64,000 nt of DNA, taken from an uncultured Eubacteriales bacterium (GTDB lineage: Bacteria > Bacillota > Clostridia > Oscillospirales > Acutalibacteraceae). The DNA lies in contig CAKTFN010000003.1 of the NCBI GenBank assembly GCA_934561055.1, positions 1 to 64,000 on the forward strand. Reading direction: 5' to 3'. The position numbers were made by a program, and so were the translations under genes. Shown one piece after another: positions 49,742 to 58,553 of the stretch; within the stretch, counting starts at the first letter, position 1; every line of letters begins with the position of its first letter. The notes under the pieces are model-generated. The model saw only the letters and a program-made list of their open reading frames with translations, did not search any database and was not told where the DNA came from.

Positions 49742-52700
49742 TTAATAATGTTTTGCGCCGCATTCGCAGGTCTGATGGATTCTGAAAAGCTTCCAGAAGA
49801 AGCGTGTGATTTTATAAATGAAACCTGAGAATCCACCCTTATGGCAAGCGCATGAGCAACCCTCGGAAGGATTGAGCGAAATTCCGCAATTGTCGCACTT
49901 TCCGTCGCCGTTGTTGTCTGCGTGACCTGTTGCGGGAACAGTTTCTCTTGCAACAAAGATTGTTCCGCAAGAACTGCAGTGCTTTCCTTCGGTCAGACCG
50001 CTTTCGGTGCAGGTCGGTGCAACGGCAGGATCAATCACAATGCTGTGATCCTTTTTCGGCGTAACTTCCTGCTTAACAATAACCGTATTGCAAACCGAGC
50101 AATGCTTGCCTTCGGTAAGGCCTGTTGCTTTACAGGTGGCTTTGACGGCTTTATCAACAACAACGGTATGATCCTTCATCGGCACGGTGTTCTGCTTAAC
50201 AATTACCGCCTTGCAATCTTCGCAGTGTTTGCCTTCGGTAAGACCTGTTTTTGCGCAGGTTGCGGCAACGGCCTTGTCAACAACAATGTTTGTGTGATTG
50301 TTCGGATCAATCGGAATTTCTTTCTGTGCAACGAGAATCGTGTCGCAAGCCACACAAATGCTGCAAGCGGTATAACCTACTTCTGTGCAGGTTGCGGGCT
50401 GGGCTTCAATTTTTTCAACATCGGTATGGTTGTTCGGATTGATTGCGGTTGCTTCCTGCTTAACAATAACCGTCTTGCAAACCGAGCAGTGCTTACCTTC
50501 GGTAAGGCCTGTCTGATAGCAATTTGCGGCAACAGCCTTGTCAATAACAACGGTGTGATCCGCTTTGGGTGTTGCTTTCTGCTCAACGATTACAGTGTTG
50601 CAAACCGAGCAATGCTTGCCTTCGGTAAGGCCTGTCTTTGTGCAGGTTGCGGCAACAGCCTTGTCAACAACAACGGTGTGGTCGGCTTTGGGAACAACCT
50701 TCTGCTCAACCTTGTAATCGCAGCGTGTGCAGTATTCGCCGGCGGTAAGACCGGTTTCAAGGCAGGTTGCGCTTTTTGCCGAAAGTTTTACAATGTTATG
50801 TCCGAGAGCCGGGATTGTTTCGGTATAGCTTTCGGTGCAGTCTTCGCCGGTGCAGGTATAAGTGCGAACGCCGGCTTCAAGGCAGGTCGGTTCTTTTGTG
50901 ACGACGGAAGTATAGGTATGTTCATGGTCGCCGAGAAGAACAAACTTGCGGTCATGTTTTTCGGCATAGCTTTGAGCCGATGAGTTTGCGTAGCCGTAAA
51001 TTGTTGCACCCTTATAAATGGTATCGCCGGAATTAAAAATTACGCAATCCGGGTTATAAAATGCGATTTTTTCAAGCTGCTTACATTGAAAAAAAGCATC
51101 CCATTCTATTGAAGTAACGCTTGAAGGAATGTTAACACTTCTGAGACCGCTGCTCATGAATGCTTGTCTTCCAATTGACGTTACACTTGACGGAATATTG
51201 ATTGAAGCAAGACCGGAGCAATTATAAAAAGCATCCGATCCGATTTTTGTTACGGTATCCGGAATTTCAACGGATTTAAGTCCCTTACAACCGGAAAACG
51301 TATATTGATTAATAACTGTAACTCCGCTCGGAATTATAACCTCTGTCAAACCGACGCAGCCGCTGAATGCAGAATCTCCGATTTCAACAACGGAAGCCGG
51401 AAGATCGATTTTCTGAAGTCCGGAGCAATTATAAAAAGCACATGCTTCCAAAGTTGTTACGGTATTCGGAATTGTTAATGATTTAAGACCGGTACAGCCG
51501 TAAAAAGCATTGCTTCCGATTGTTGCAACACCTTCGGGTATATCAATTGTTTCAATTCCGACGCAACCGTTAAAGCAATAATTGCTGATTGCAGTCAAGC
51601 TGTTTGAAAGCTTAACGGGTTTAAGACCCGTGCAACCGGAAAATGCACTATCTCCGATTGTTACAACGCTGTCGGGAATTGATATTGCAGTCAGAGCAGG
51701 ACAATCCTTAAAAGCTCTTTTTCCGATTGAAACAAGTTCGCTCGAAAGTTTAGCTGAAGCAAGGCTTGTACAGCCACTGAACGCCGATCCTTCAACAGCA
51801 GTAATGCTGTCAGGAAGAACAATGCGAAAAAGACCGGTACAGCCGTAAAAGGTATATTCCTTTACCGAAGTGAGAGATTCCGAAAGCTTTGCGGTTTTAA
51901 GCGATGTGCAGTTTTGAAAAGCACGAGCTCCGACACTCGAAACACTGTTCGGAAGCGAGACAGCGGCAAGACTTTTACAACCGGAAAAAGCACTGTCTCC
52001 GATAGTTGTAAGCGTTGACGGGAATTTTACGCTCGCAAGAGATGTGCAACCGGAAAAAGCACTGCTTTCAATACTAACAAGTCCTTCAGGAAGAGTGAGC
52101 GACACAAGACCCGTACATCCATAAAAAGCACTGTATCCGATTGTTGTAAGCGTTGACGGGAATTTTATACTTGTCAAGCCTGTGCAACTCTGAAAGGCAT
52201 ATGAAGCAATAGAAGCAAGATTTTCCGGAAGAGTTAAAGCTGAAAGGCCCTTACATCCATAAAAGGCGTTTCTTGAAATTTTAACAAGCGACTGTGGAAA
52301 ATTAAGCGATGAGAGAGTATAACAGCCGCTAAAAGCATCTTCTCCTATTGTAATCAGATTTTCCGGAAAAGTTACGCTTGTCAAAGCAGAACAACCGGAA
52401 AACATTCTTTCACTTATCAATGTGAGGTTCTTCGGCAAAACAACTTTTGAAAGGGATGTACATTTTTCAAAAGCATAGGTTCCAATATCGTTTACGCTGT
52501 CCGGAATAACAACCGAGCTTATAGTGGTGTTACTTCTGAAAACGCTTGTCGAACCGGAAATTGCCGTCACAGGGTATCCGCCGAGGGTTGACGGAATTTC
52601 AACTGCGCCGTAAACGACCGACTTGTCAATGCCGGTAATTTTTGCGCTCGTTCCGTTGACTACGGTGTAGGTGTAGCCGTTTTCCGTCTGCGCCGCAAGT

Positions 52701-52783
52701 GCAACCGTGCCGCTGAGCGGAACAAGCCCGATCACAAGCAACAGTGCAAGCAACAACGAGGTGAGTTTTTTTGTTTTTTGCAT
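49742..52783 (-). CDS. Large secreted BspA-type LRR protein with Cys-rich repeats and shared C-terminal tail
   Basis: 1013 residues. A signal peptide (1-30, VALAAQ) is followed by about 23 LRR_5 units (about 60-590, 'AFSGCTGL..I.IP..V..IG.S'). Then come about nine repeats of 35-40 residues (about 610-950), each with ATC..TGLTEGKHCSVC..VIV.Q and a DHTVV linker: paired CxxC motifs suggest small zinc- or disulfide-stabilised modules. The end has CSCACHKGG, FFWKLF and CECGAKHY, nearly the same tail as the 13-kb LRR protein. It is likely a surface adhesin or glycan-binding protein. It is divergent from an XRE regulator; operator-like repeats flank its promoter. Confidence 0.88.
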   Translation of the reverse strand: MQKTKKLTSLLLALLLVIGLVPLSGTVALAAQTENGYTYTVVNGTSAKITGIDKSVVYGAVEIPSTLGGYPVTAISGSTSVFRSNTTISSVVIPDSVNDIGTYAFEKCTSLSKVVLPKNLTLISERMFSGCSALTSVTFPENLITIGEDAFSGCYTLSSLNFPQSLVKISRNAFYGCKGLSALTLPENLASIASYAFQSCTGLTSIKFPSTLTTIGYSAFYGCTGLVSLTLPEGLVSIESSAFSGCTSLASVKFPSTLTTIGDSAFSGCKSLAAVSLPNSVSSVGARAFQNCTSLKTAKLSESLTSVKEYTFYGCTGLFRIVLPDSITAVEGSAFSGCTSLASAKLSSELVSIGKRAFKDCPALTAISIPDSVVTIGDSAFSGCTGLKPVKLSNSLTAISNYCFNGCVGIETIDIPEGVATIGSNAFYGCTGLKSLTIPNTVTTLEACAFYNCSGLQKIDLPASVVEIGDSAFSGCVGLTEVIIPSGVTVINQYTFSGCKGLKSVEIPDTVTKIGSDAFYNCSGLASINIPSSVTSIGRQAFMSSGLRSVNIPSSVTSIEWDAFFQCKQLEKIAFYNPDCVIFNSGDTIYKGATIYGYANSSAQSYAEKHDRKFVLLGDHEHTYTSVVTKEPTCLEAGVRTYTCTGEDCTESYTETIPALGHNIVKLSAKSATCLETGLTAGEYCTRCDYKVEQKVVPKADHTVVVDKAVAATCTKTGLTEGKHCSVCNTVIVEQKATPKADHTVVIDKAVAANCYQTGLTEGKHCSVCKTVIVKQEATAINPNNHTDVEKIEAQPATCTEVGYTACSICVACDTILVAQKEIPIDPNNHTNIVVDKAVAATCAKTGLTEGKHCEDCKAVIVKQNTVPMKDHTVVVDKAVKATCKATGLTEGKHCSVCNTVIVKQEVTPKKDHSIVIDPAVAPTCTESGLTEGKHCSSCGTIFVARETVPATGHADNNGDGKCDNCGISLNPSEGCSCACHKGGFSGFIYKITRFFWKLFRIHQTCECGAKHY

Positions 52784-52809
52784 TTTGTTTCCTCCATTTT
52801 TGAGAATTT

Positions 52810-52825
52810 ATAATCAAACGGTTAT
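52810..52825. promoter_or_regulatory. 16-bp operator-like repeat, downstream copy
   Basis: ATAATCAAACGGTTAT. It differs at two positions from the copy at 52866-52881 and is itself a partial inverted repeat (ATAA...TTAT). It lies just after the predicted LRR transcription start. Confidence 0.65.
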
Positions 52826-52835
52826 ATCGGGGTTT

Positions 52836-52864
52836 ATTTTACACCAAAAATGATAGAATGTCAA
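52836..52864 (-). promoter_or_regulatory. Promoter of the large LRR gene
   Basis: Minus strand TTGACA (52859-52864), 17 bases, TAAAAT (52836-52841), bracketed by the two 16-bp repeats. Confidence 0.85.
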
Positions 52865-52865
52865 T

Positions 52866-52881
52866 ATAACCAAACAGTTAT
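52866..52881. promoter_or_regulatory. 16-bp operator-like repeat, upstream copy
   Basis: ATAACCAAACAGTTAT, directly upstream of the LRR -35 and about 30 bases before the XRE ribosome site. Same orientation as the copy at 52810, 56 bp start to start. Confidence 0.65.
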
Positions 52882-52908
52882 TTTTCTTATTTTTCATGGA
52901 GGTGCAAA

Positions 52909-53118
52909 TTGGTGGCGTGTTACAAAAGGATTCGTGAGTTGCGTGAGGATAATGACATGACTCAACAGCAAGTTGCGGATTACCTTTCAATGAAACAACC
53001 TCAGTATAACCGCTATGAACGCGGTTTTCGTGACATTCCCACCGACGTTCTCATTGCCCTCGCCGACCTTTACGAAACCTCAACCGATTACATTCTCGGA
53101 CGGGTTGAAAACAAATAG
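52909..53118 (+). CDS. XRE-family HTH regulator
   Basis: 69 residues, HTH domain only: IRELREDNDMTQQQVADYLSMKQPQYNRYERG (about 6-37) has the helix-turn-helix, then DVLIALADLYETSTDYILGR, the typical Cro/C1 ending. It starts at TTG 52909 (GGAGG 6 bases upstream) or GTG 52912. Divergent from the large LRR gene and next to two 16-bp operator-like repeats that bracket the LRR promoter. It resembles the 14.0-kb regulator only in fold, yet the gene arrangement is the same. Confidence 0.88.
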   Translation: MVACYKRIRELREDNDMTQQQVADYLSMKQPQYNRYERGFRDIPTDVLIALADLYETSTDYILGRVENK

Positions 53119-53127
53119 CAACAAAAA

Positions 53128-53160
53128 ACGGCTGCCGCATTCGTCACTGCGACAGCCGTT
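53128..53160. terminator. Bidirectional terminator between XRE and alcohol dehydrogenase
   Basis: AACGGCTG-C-CGCA and TGCG-A-CAGCCGTT form a 12-bp stem with one mismatch; A run before, T run after. Confidence 0.88.
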
Positions 53161-53170
53161 ATTTTTATTT

Positions 53171-54319
53171 TCAGATGAGCGAGAGATAAAGCTCTTTGAT
53201 TTCTTCAACGCTTGTGTCTCTCGGGTTGCCCGGACGGCAAGCGTCGTCAAATGCGGATTGGGCGAGGAAGTCAACGTCCTCTCTCTTGACGATATCCTTG
53301 AGGTCTGCCGGGATTCCGACGTCCTTTGAAAGCTGTCTTACTGCGTCAACGGCAGTCTTTCTTGCTTCCTCAAGGCTCATCTTTTCCGTTCCGTCAACTC
53401 CCATTGCCTTTGCAATGTCACGGTATTTGTCTCCGGTTGCCGGAGCGTTGTATTCCATAACGGTCGGAAGGATGATTGCGTTTGCAACTCCGTGAGGTGT
53501 GTCGTAAACCGCACCGAGCGGGTGCGCCATCGAGTGAACGATTCCGAGACCGACGTTTGAAAAGCCCATTCCGGCAACGTACTGGCCGAGAGCCATTCCC
53601 TCTCTTCCCTCCGGAGTATTGTTGACTGCGCCTCTGAGATTCTTTGAAATAAGCTCGATAGCTTTGAGGTGGAACATATCGCTCATTTCCCATGCGCCCT
53701 TTGTGATGTAGCCTTCGATTGCGTGAGTGAGGGCGTCCATTCCGGTTGCGGCGGTGAGTCCCTTCGGCATTGAGCTCATCATGTCCGGGTCAACAACGGC
53801 AACGACGGGGATATCCTTCGGGTCAACGCAAACCATCTTTCTGTTCTTTGCGGCGTCGGTGATGACGTAATTGATTGTAACTTCCGCCGCCGTGCCTGCG
53901 GTTGTCGGAACGGCAATGATCGGAACGCACTTGTTTTCCGTCGGAGCAACGCCTTCAAGGGAAACAACATCTGCGAACGACGGGTTTTTGATGATGATTC
54001 CGATTGCTTTTGCGGTATCCATCGAAGAACCGCCGCCGATTGCAACAATACAGTCCGCACCGCTTTTTTTGAAAGCTTCAACACCTGTCTGAACGTTTTC
54101 GATTGTCGGATTCGGTTTGATTTCGCTGTAAATTTCATAATCGATTGAAGCATTGTCGAGAATATCGGTAACCTTCTTTGTTACACCGAACTTAATGAGG
54201 TCGGGGTCGGAGCAAACAAAGGCTTTTTTGAACTTTCTTGCTTTGATTTCGGTTGCAATTTCATTGATTGCTCCTTTTCCGTGATAAGAAGTTTCGTTGA
54301 GTACAAATCTGTTAGCCAT
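53171..54319 (-). CDS. Iron-containing alcohol dehydrogenase
   Basis: 382 residues, the standard length for group III ADHs. NAD-binding GGGSSMDTAKAIGI (about residues 95-108), metal-ligand region with GMDALTHAIEGY (about 191-202) and HSMAHPLGAVYDTPHG (about 260-275, His ligands). It begins with FVLNETSYHGKGA. In fermenters such enzymes reduce aldehydes to alcohols (ethanol, butanol, 1,2-propanediol or 1,3-propanediol type). It is a single-gene unit, so the substrate is not indicated. Confidence 0.93.
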   Translation of the reverse strand: MANRFVLNETSYHGKGAINEIATEIKARKFKKAFVCSDPDLIKFGVTKKVTDILDNASIDYEIYSEIKPNPTIENVQTGVEAFKKSGADCIVAIGGGSSMDTAKAIGIIIKNPSFADVVSLEGVAPTENKCVPIIAVPTTAGTAAEVTINYVITDAAKNRKMVCVDPKDIPVVAVVDPDMMSSMPKGLTAATGMDALTHAIEGYITKGAWEMSDMFHLKAIELISKNLRGAVNNTPEGREGMALGQYVAGMGFSNVGLGIVHSMAHPLGAVYDTPHGVANAIILPTVMEYNAPATGDKYRDIAKAMGVDGTEKMSLEEARKTAVDAVRQLSKDVGIPADLKDIVKREDVDFLAQSAFDDACRPGNPRDTSVEEIKELYLSLI

Positions 54320-54476
54320 AAAAGCGTTCTCCTTTTTATAAAATATTCGCCGTGAGTGAATTTCGGCTCACTGTTAAATTTATTACCATATTTCAATAAA
54401 ACGAACCTTAAAAAGCGTCATTTCTCCAATTGTTTGTTTCGATAATAATTTATTATCTGGCACTCAAAAAGAAGTA

Positions 54477-54505
54477 TTGTCAAACGAAAAACATTGTGAT
54501 ATAAT
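54477..54505 (+). promoter_or_regulatory. Promoter of the polysaccharide exporter operon
   Basis: TTGTCA (54477-54482), 17 bases, TATAAT (54500-54505). The rest of 54320-54476 shows nothing else I can support. Confidence 0.85.
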
Positions 54506-54562
54506 GATAAACAGATTTTTCTGCCGATTTTCCGTCGGCTAAAAATGAGGGAGGATTTTCTC

Positions 54563-55408
54563 ATGGGTATTGCATCCGCAGTCAAAAACCATAAAGATAA
54601 TTTTATGAAATACCGCTTTCTGCTCAAGGAACTTGTCAGAAAGAACATTAAGCTTCAATACAGAGATTCGTTTCTCGGAATGTTTTGGACGTTCCTTCAG
54701 CCGCTTCTTACGACGATCGTTCTCGTTTTCGTCTTCAACAACATTTTCGGACGAAGCTCAAACGGCGTCGGAAACTACACGGTTTTCCTTCTCATCGGAC
54801 GACTTCTTTTTGACTTTTTCAGCCAATCGACAAAGCGTGCAATGCGTTCAATCCGCTCAAACGGCGCAATGATTAAAAAGGTTTACGTTCCGAAATACAT
54901 CTATCCCCTTTCGCAGATTCTTTCAACGTTCGTAACGTTTTTGATTTCGCTTTCGGTTCTCGTCGTCGTGATTCTCTTTTTCAACATCACAAACAACAAC
55001 CCGGTTCATCTCACCTGGCGCGTTGTTTACTGCGTGATTCCGGTTTTGATTCTTTTTGTTTTCAGCCTCGGAGTCGGAATGTTCCTTGCAACGGTTTCCG
55101 TTTTCTTCCGAGACATGGAAAACCTTTATGACGTTATCACCACTCTTCTTTTCTACATAACGCCGATTGTTTACAACATTGAAAGCCTTAAATTCGCTTC
55201 CGGCGGAATTCAAAGGATAATTTTTAAACTCAATCCGCTTTACGGAATCATCGGAATGTTCCGGGCCGCCGTCATTTGGGGCAACAAGTTCACTCATTAT
55301 TGGGACATGAAACTCATGTGGTATTCCGCCGCATGTTCCGTAATTGCACTCATCATCGGCTTTTTCGTATTCTATAAAAATCAGGACAAGTTTATTCTCC
55401 ACATCTGA
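54563..55408 (+). CDS. ABC-2 permease for polysaccharide/teichoic acid export (TagG/Wzm type)
   Basis: 281 residues from ATG 54563 (GGGAGGA upstream; ATG 54545 lies before that site). Six spans. LLKELVRKNIKLQYRDSFLGMFWTFLQPL (about 19-47) is the signature amphipathic start of the Wzm/TagG/KpsM family. It moves undecaprenyl-linked glycan across the membrane. The ATPase follows after 15 bases. Candidate cargo makers in this window are the glycosyltransferases at 6.1-8.8 kb and the initiating transferase at 36.7 kb. Confidence 0.92.
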   Translation: MGIASAVKNHKDNFMKYRFLLKELVRKNIKLQYRDSFLGMFWTFLQPLLTTIVLVFVFNNIFGRSSNGVGNYTVFLLIGRLLFDFFSQSTKRAMRSIRSNGAMIKKVYVPKYIYPLSQILSTFVTFLISLSVLVVVILFFNITNNNPVHLTWRVVYCVIPVLILFVFSLGVGMFLATVSVFFRDMENLYDVITTLLFYITPIVYNIESLKFASGGIQRIIFKLNPLYGIIGMFRAAVIWGNKFTHYWDMKLMWYSAACSVIALIIGFFVFYKNQDKFILHI

Positions 55409-55423
55409 GAAAGGGGGATCCGT

Positions 55424-56170
55424 TTGAATAACAACTATGCAGTTGAAGTTGACCACGTCAGCATGAAATTCAACATAAACAAAGAAGGCGTTGACAACGC
55501 CAAAGAATATTTCGTAAGGCTCGTCAAGCACCAACTTCACTTCGTTGAATTTTGGGCGCTCAAGGACATCAGCTTTAAAGTTGAAAAGGGCGACAGAGTC
55601 GGAATTTTAGGCTTCAACGGAGCCGGAAAAAGTACACTCCTCAAAGTCATCGCCGGCGTTTTGAAACCGACTCAGGGTTCGGTCAGCGTTAAGGGCGTTG
55701 TTGCACCCATGCTTGAACTCGGTGCGGGCTTTGACGGAAATTACAGCGGAAGGGAAAACGTTTTTCTTTATGCCGCAACAATGGGCTTTTCAAGAAAGTT
55801 CATTGAAAAAAAATATGACGAAATTGTTGAGTTTGCAGAGCTTGAAGAATTCATCGACGCTCCGCTTAAAAGCTATTCCTCAGGTATGAGAGCCCGTCTC
55901 GGCTTTGCAATCGCAACGGCGGTCAAGCCCGATGTTCTCATCCTTGACGAAGTTCTCAGCGTCGGCGACGCCGCCTTCAGAGCAAAAAGCCAAAAGCGAA
56001 TCGAAAGCATGATGGGCGACGGAGTAACCGTTTTATACGTCTCCCACAGCACGGACAAGGTTGAGGAAATTTGCAACAAAGCCATTATCCTTGACCACGG
56101 CCAGATGATTGCCGCCGGAAACAGCGTTGAAATCAGCAAAATTTATCAAAGCATGACGCTCAACAAATAA
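55424..56170 (+). CDS. ABC ATPase for polysaccharide/teichoic acid export (TagH/Wzt type)
   Basis: 248 residues starting at TTG 55424 with AAAGGGGGA before it. It has the long N-terminal lead of this family (VSMKFNINKEG...EFWALKDISF), Walker A GFNGAGKSTLLK (about residues 66-77), signature YSSGMRARLGFAIA (about 148-161), Walker B VLILDEVLSVGD (about 168-179) and switch HST. It ends right after the core domain, so it lacks the C-terminal carbohydrate-binding module of some Wzt proteins. Confidence 0.92.
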   Translation: MNNNYAVEVDHVSMKFNINKEGVDNAKEYFVRLVKHQLHFVEFWALKDISFKVEKGDRVGILGFNGAGKSTLLKVIAGVLKPTQGSVSVKGVVAPMLELGAGFDGNYSGRENVFLYAATMGFSRKFIEKKYDEIVEFAELEEFIDAPLKSYSSGMRARLGFAIATAVKPDVLILDEVLSVGDAAFRAKSQKRIESMMGDGVTVLYVSHSTDKVEEICNKAIILDHGQMIAAGNSVEISKIYQSMTLNK

Positions 56171-56200
56171 CCAAGCTTTTTTGATTTGAAAGAGAACAGC

Positions 56201-57256
56201 ATGAATTTTAAAATTAATCCCTCGGCCTACGGTGACGTTTTTGTTTTGCCGAAGGCCGTTGTAAACAACAATCTGCGCCTCGCCGGAGCAATTCAGCTCA
56301 AGGTACTTCTCTATCTTTACTGTAACTCCGGCGCAAAGGACACTTCTTGCGAAGCGATTGCCGAAGCGCTGGGTGCCGACAAGGGCGACGTTTCCGACGC
56401 AATGATTTTTTGGTGCGAACGCGGACTTGTCATAAAAGACGGCGAAGAGCCTGCCGCCGTTTCGGTGACTCCTCCTTCTGCAAACGACGAATTTTCGGTT
56501 TCCGTTTCTCTTCCGAAAGAAGAAAAACCGGTGCCGCCTCCGAAAAAAAAGGTTGCCGACCTTCCGATTTCACGGCCGAGCCACGAGCAAATTGCCGTAA
56601 GATGTAACGAATGCGAAGAGTTCCGGGAGCTTTTTTCCGAAGCGCAAATGATTCTCGGAAAAACGATCGGCTATGAAGGCCAATCGATTCTCATAATGCT
56701 CCATGACAGCTATGACCTTCCGGTCGAAGTGATTTTGATGCTTCTTGAATATGTCACCGCAAAAGGAAAAACCGGATATAAATATATAGCGACAGTCGGA
56801 AAAGAATGGAGCGAAAAAGAAATCGTCACAATTGAAGCCGCCGAAGAATACATCAGTTCCCAAAACGAAGCGGACGAAATTTGGAAGCGATTCAAAGCTC
56901 TCACCGGAGTCAACAATCCGAATCCGACGGCAAAGCAGAAAAAATTCCTTTCCGTTTGGACAAAGGATTTCGGCTTTTCAGTCGAGATGATTTGTCTTGC
57001 GTACGAAATCTGCATTGACAACACGGGAAAAATGAATCTTGAATATATGAACAAGGTTCTCAAGAACTGGAAAGACAAGGGTGTTAAATCGCCCTCGGAC
57101 GCAAAACGCGAACAGGAACGCTGGAACGAAAGCAACTTCGGAAAGAAAAAAGCCGAAAAGCCGAAGCAGGAAGTTTTTTCAAACGATGCGTCATATGACA
57201 TCAAAAAGTTTGAAAAGAACATCGTCGGTCTGAAATATCTCGACAGCGAAGAATAA
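56201..57256 (+). CDS. dnaD: DnaD-domain primosome/helicase-loading protein
   Basis: 351 residues from ATG 56201 (a TTG at 56186 is in frame but lies on the ribosome site). An N-terminal winged-helix region (about 1-90, KVLLYLYCNSGAKDTSCEAIAEAL), a Pro/Lys linker, then two DnaD/DnaB C-terminal-type domains (about 125-215 and 225-310, with YEICIDNTGKMNLEYMNKVLKNWKDKGV). It acts in loading the replicative helicase with DnaI, whose gene follows after 40 bases. Confidence 0.88.
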   Translation: MNFKINPSAYGDVFVLPKAVVNNNLRLAGAIQLKVLLYLYCNSGAKDTSCEAIAEALGADKGDVSDAMIFWCERGLVIKDGEEPAAVSVTPPSANDEFSVSVSLPKEEKPVPPPKKKVADLPISRPSHEQIAVRCNECEEFRELFSEAQMILGKTIGYEGQSILIMLHDSYDLPVEVILMLLEYVTAKGKTGYKYIATVGKEWSEKEIVTIEAAEEYISSQNEADEIWKRFKALTGVNNPNPTAKQKKFLSVWTKDFGFSVEMICLAYEICIDNTGKMNLEYMNKVLKNWKDKGVKSPSDAKREQERWNESNFGKKKAEKPKQEVFSNDASYDIKKFEKNIVGLKYLDSEE

Positions 57257-57296
57257 CTCAAAGAGAACAAATCAAAAAAGGAAACGGGGCGAAAAA

Positions 57297-58277
57297 ATGG
57301 CATACAGAAGAAGCGTGTATATAAAAGCGAAAAACATTCTTGAAGAGCGAAGAAGAAAGGCGGAAGCCGAGCAGGAAAAGCGCCGTGCGGCCGCAATTTC
57401 CGTCTGTCCCGAAATTGCCGAAACCGAACGTGATATGGCCCGTTTTGCCGCCGAAGTAATCAAAAGCGTTTCAATGGGTCAAGACGCCGAACAGTTTGTC
57501 CTTTCGCTTTCCCAAAAAAACCTTGAAGCGCAGGAGAAGCGGAAACTTCTTCTTGAAAAGAACGGTTTTCCGGCTGATTATCTTGAAACAAAATATATCT
57601 GCCCGATTTGCAAAGACACCGGTTCGCACGACGGATACTACTGCAAATGTTACCTTGATTTGATAAAGCAGACGGCAAAAGACGAACTCGGTGTTGCGCC
57701 GAGCATGAAAAAATGTACCTTCGATTCATTCAATCCGGAGCTTTATTCAAACGAGGTTGATTCCGAGCTTTCGGTCAGTCCGAGAAGGCTTGCTCAGGGA
57801 ACGCTGAATTTTTGCAAAAAATATGCCGAAGAATTTTCGCTTTCAAGCAAAAACATCATCATGCTCGGAAAAACGGGCGTCGGAAAAACCCACCTTTCCC
57901 TCGCAATCGCCGGAAAAGTGATTGACCGCGGTTTTGACGTTTATTATGCGAGCATTCATAAAATCATGGATGCGCTTCAAAAAGAGCAGTTTTCAAGAGA
58001 CAGGGTTGACGAGAGCATTGCCGACCGTCTTTACGAAAGCGACCTTCTCGTCATCGACGACCTCGGAGCGGAGTTTTCGACTCAGTTCACCGTTGCGGCC
58101 CTTTATAACATTGTCAACACAAGACTTAACGCTTCACGCCCGATGATAATCAACACGAACTTGACGCTCGGCGAACTTGAAGAAAGATATTCTCAGCGTG
58201 TTGCGTCAAGAATAATCGGTTCAAGCGATTGCGTAATGCTCATAGGAGACGACATAAGGCAAAAGCTTTCACGGTAA
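57297..58277 (+). CDS. dnaI: DnaC/DnaI-type AAA+ helicase loader
   Basis: 326 residues. The N-terminal part has a zinc-binding-like CPIC...YCKC (about residues 102-119), then the AAA+ core: Walker A GKTGVGKTHLS (about 190-200), Walker B LLVIDDLGAEF (about 250-260), sensor 1 INTNLTLGEL and arginine finger RVASRIIG near the end. It loads the DnaB-type helicase. It pairs with dnaD directly upstream, the usual Firmicutes order. Confidence 0.93.
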   Translation: MAYRRSVYIKAKNILEERRRKAEAEQEKRRAAAISVCPEIAETERDMARFAAEVIKSVSMGQDAEQFVLSLSQKNLEAQEKRKLLLEKNGFPADYLETKYICPICKDTGSHDGYYCKCYLDLIKQTAKDELGVAPSMKKCTFDSFNPELYSNEVDSELSVSPRRLAQGTLNFCKKYAEEFSLSSKNIIMLGKTGVGKTHLSLAIAGKVIDRGFDVYYASIHKIMDALQKEQFSRDRVDESIADRLYESDLLVIDDLGAEFSTQFTVAALYNIVNTRLNASRPMIINTNLTLGELEERYSQRVASRIIGSSDCVMLIGDDIRQKLSR

Positions 58278-58308
58278 CAAAAAAGTCCGCAAAAAAGAGA
58301 AATTGCTC

Positions 58309-58337
58309 TTTACTTTTTTAAAATTTTATGGTATAGT
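58309..58337 (+). promoter_or_regulatory. Promoter of tRNA-Thr
   Basis: TTTACT (58309-58314), 17 bases, TATAGT (58332-58337), 34 bases before the tRNA. Confidence 0.7.
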
Positions 58338-58371
58338 ATTCAAGCGTTCGGTTGCAAAAGCGATCGAATAT

Positions 58372-58447
58372 GCTGGAGTGGCACAGTTGGTAGCGCAGCT
58401 GATTCGTAATCAGCAGGTCGTGGGTTCGAGTCCCATCTCCAGCTCCA
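58372..58447 (+). tRNA. tRNA-Thr (CGU)
   Basis: Cloverleaf with acceptor GCTGGAG/CTCCAGC, D arm GCAC..GCGC, anticodon stem GCTGA/TCAGC with loop TTCGTAA (anticodon CGU, threonine), T arm GTGGG-TTCGAGT-CCCAT and encoded CCA. 76 bases. Confidence 0.96.
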
Positions 58448-58449
58448 TT

Positions 58450-58482
58450 AATCCCGTTCGCAAAATGCGGACGGGATTTTTT
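58450..58482 (+). terminator. Terminator of tRNA-Thr
   Basis: AATCCCGT-T-CGCA with TGCG-G-ACGGGATT (T-G pair), then a T run. Confidence 0.88.
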
Positions 58483-58518
58483 GATTGTCCGAAAAAAAAA
58501 TCAGCGCTTTTTCATGAA

Positions 58519-58553
58519 AAAAGTTGCACCCGAAACCGGATGCAACCTTTTTT
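58519..58553 (-). terminator. Terminator of the MATE-GH3-esterase operon
   Basis: GTTGCACCCG (58523-58532) and CGGATGCAAC (58537-58546) pair around a short loop, with T run on the minus strand after the esterase stop. Confidence 0.85.

Noticed and set aside
49922..50983. 353-codon plus-strand frame opposite the Cys repeats of the large LRR gene
   Set aside because: It is the complement of a repetitive coding region and reproduces the repeat as a Gly/Asn/Cys-rich artefact; no start signal.
52909..53118. LRR/XRE pairs as toxin-antitoxin systems
   Set aside because: The partners are large secreted LRR proteins with signal peptides, not small toxins; regulator plus surface protein is the simpler reading.
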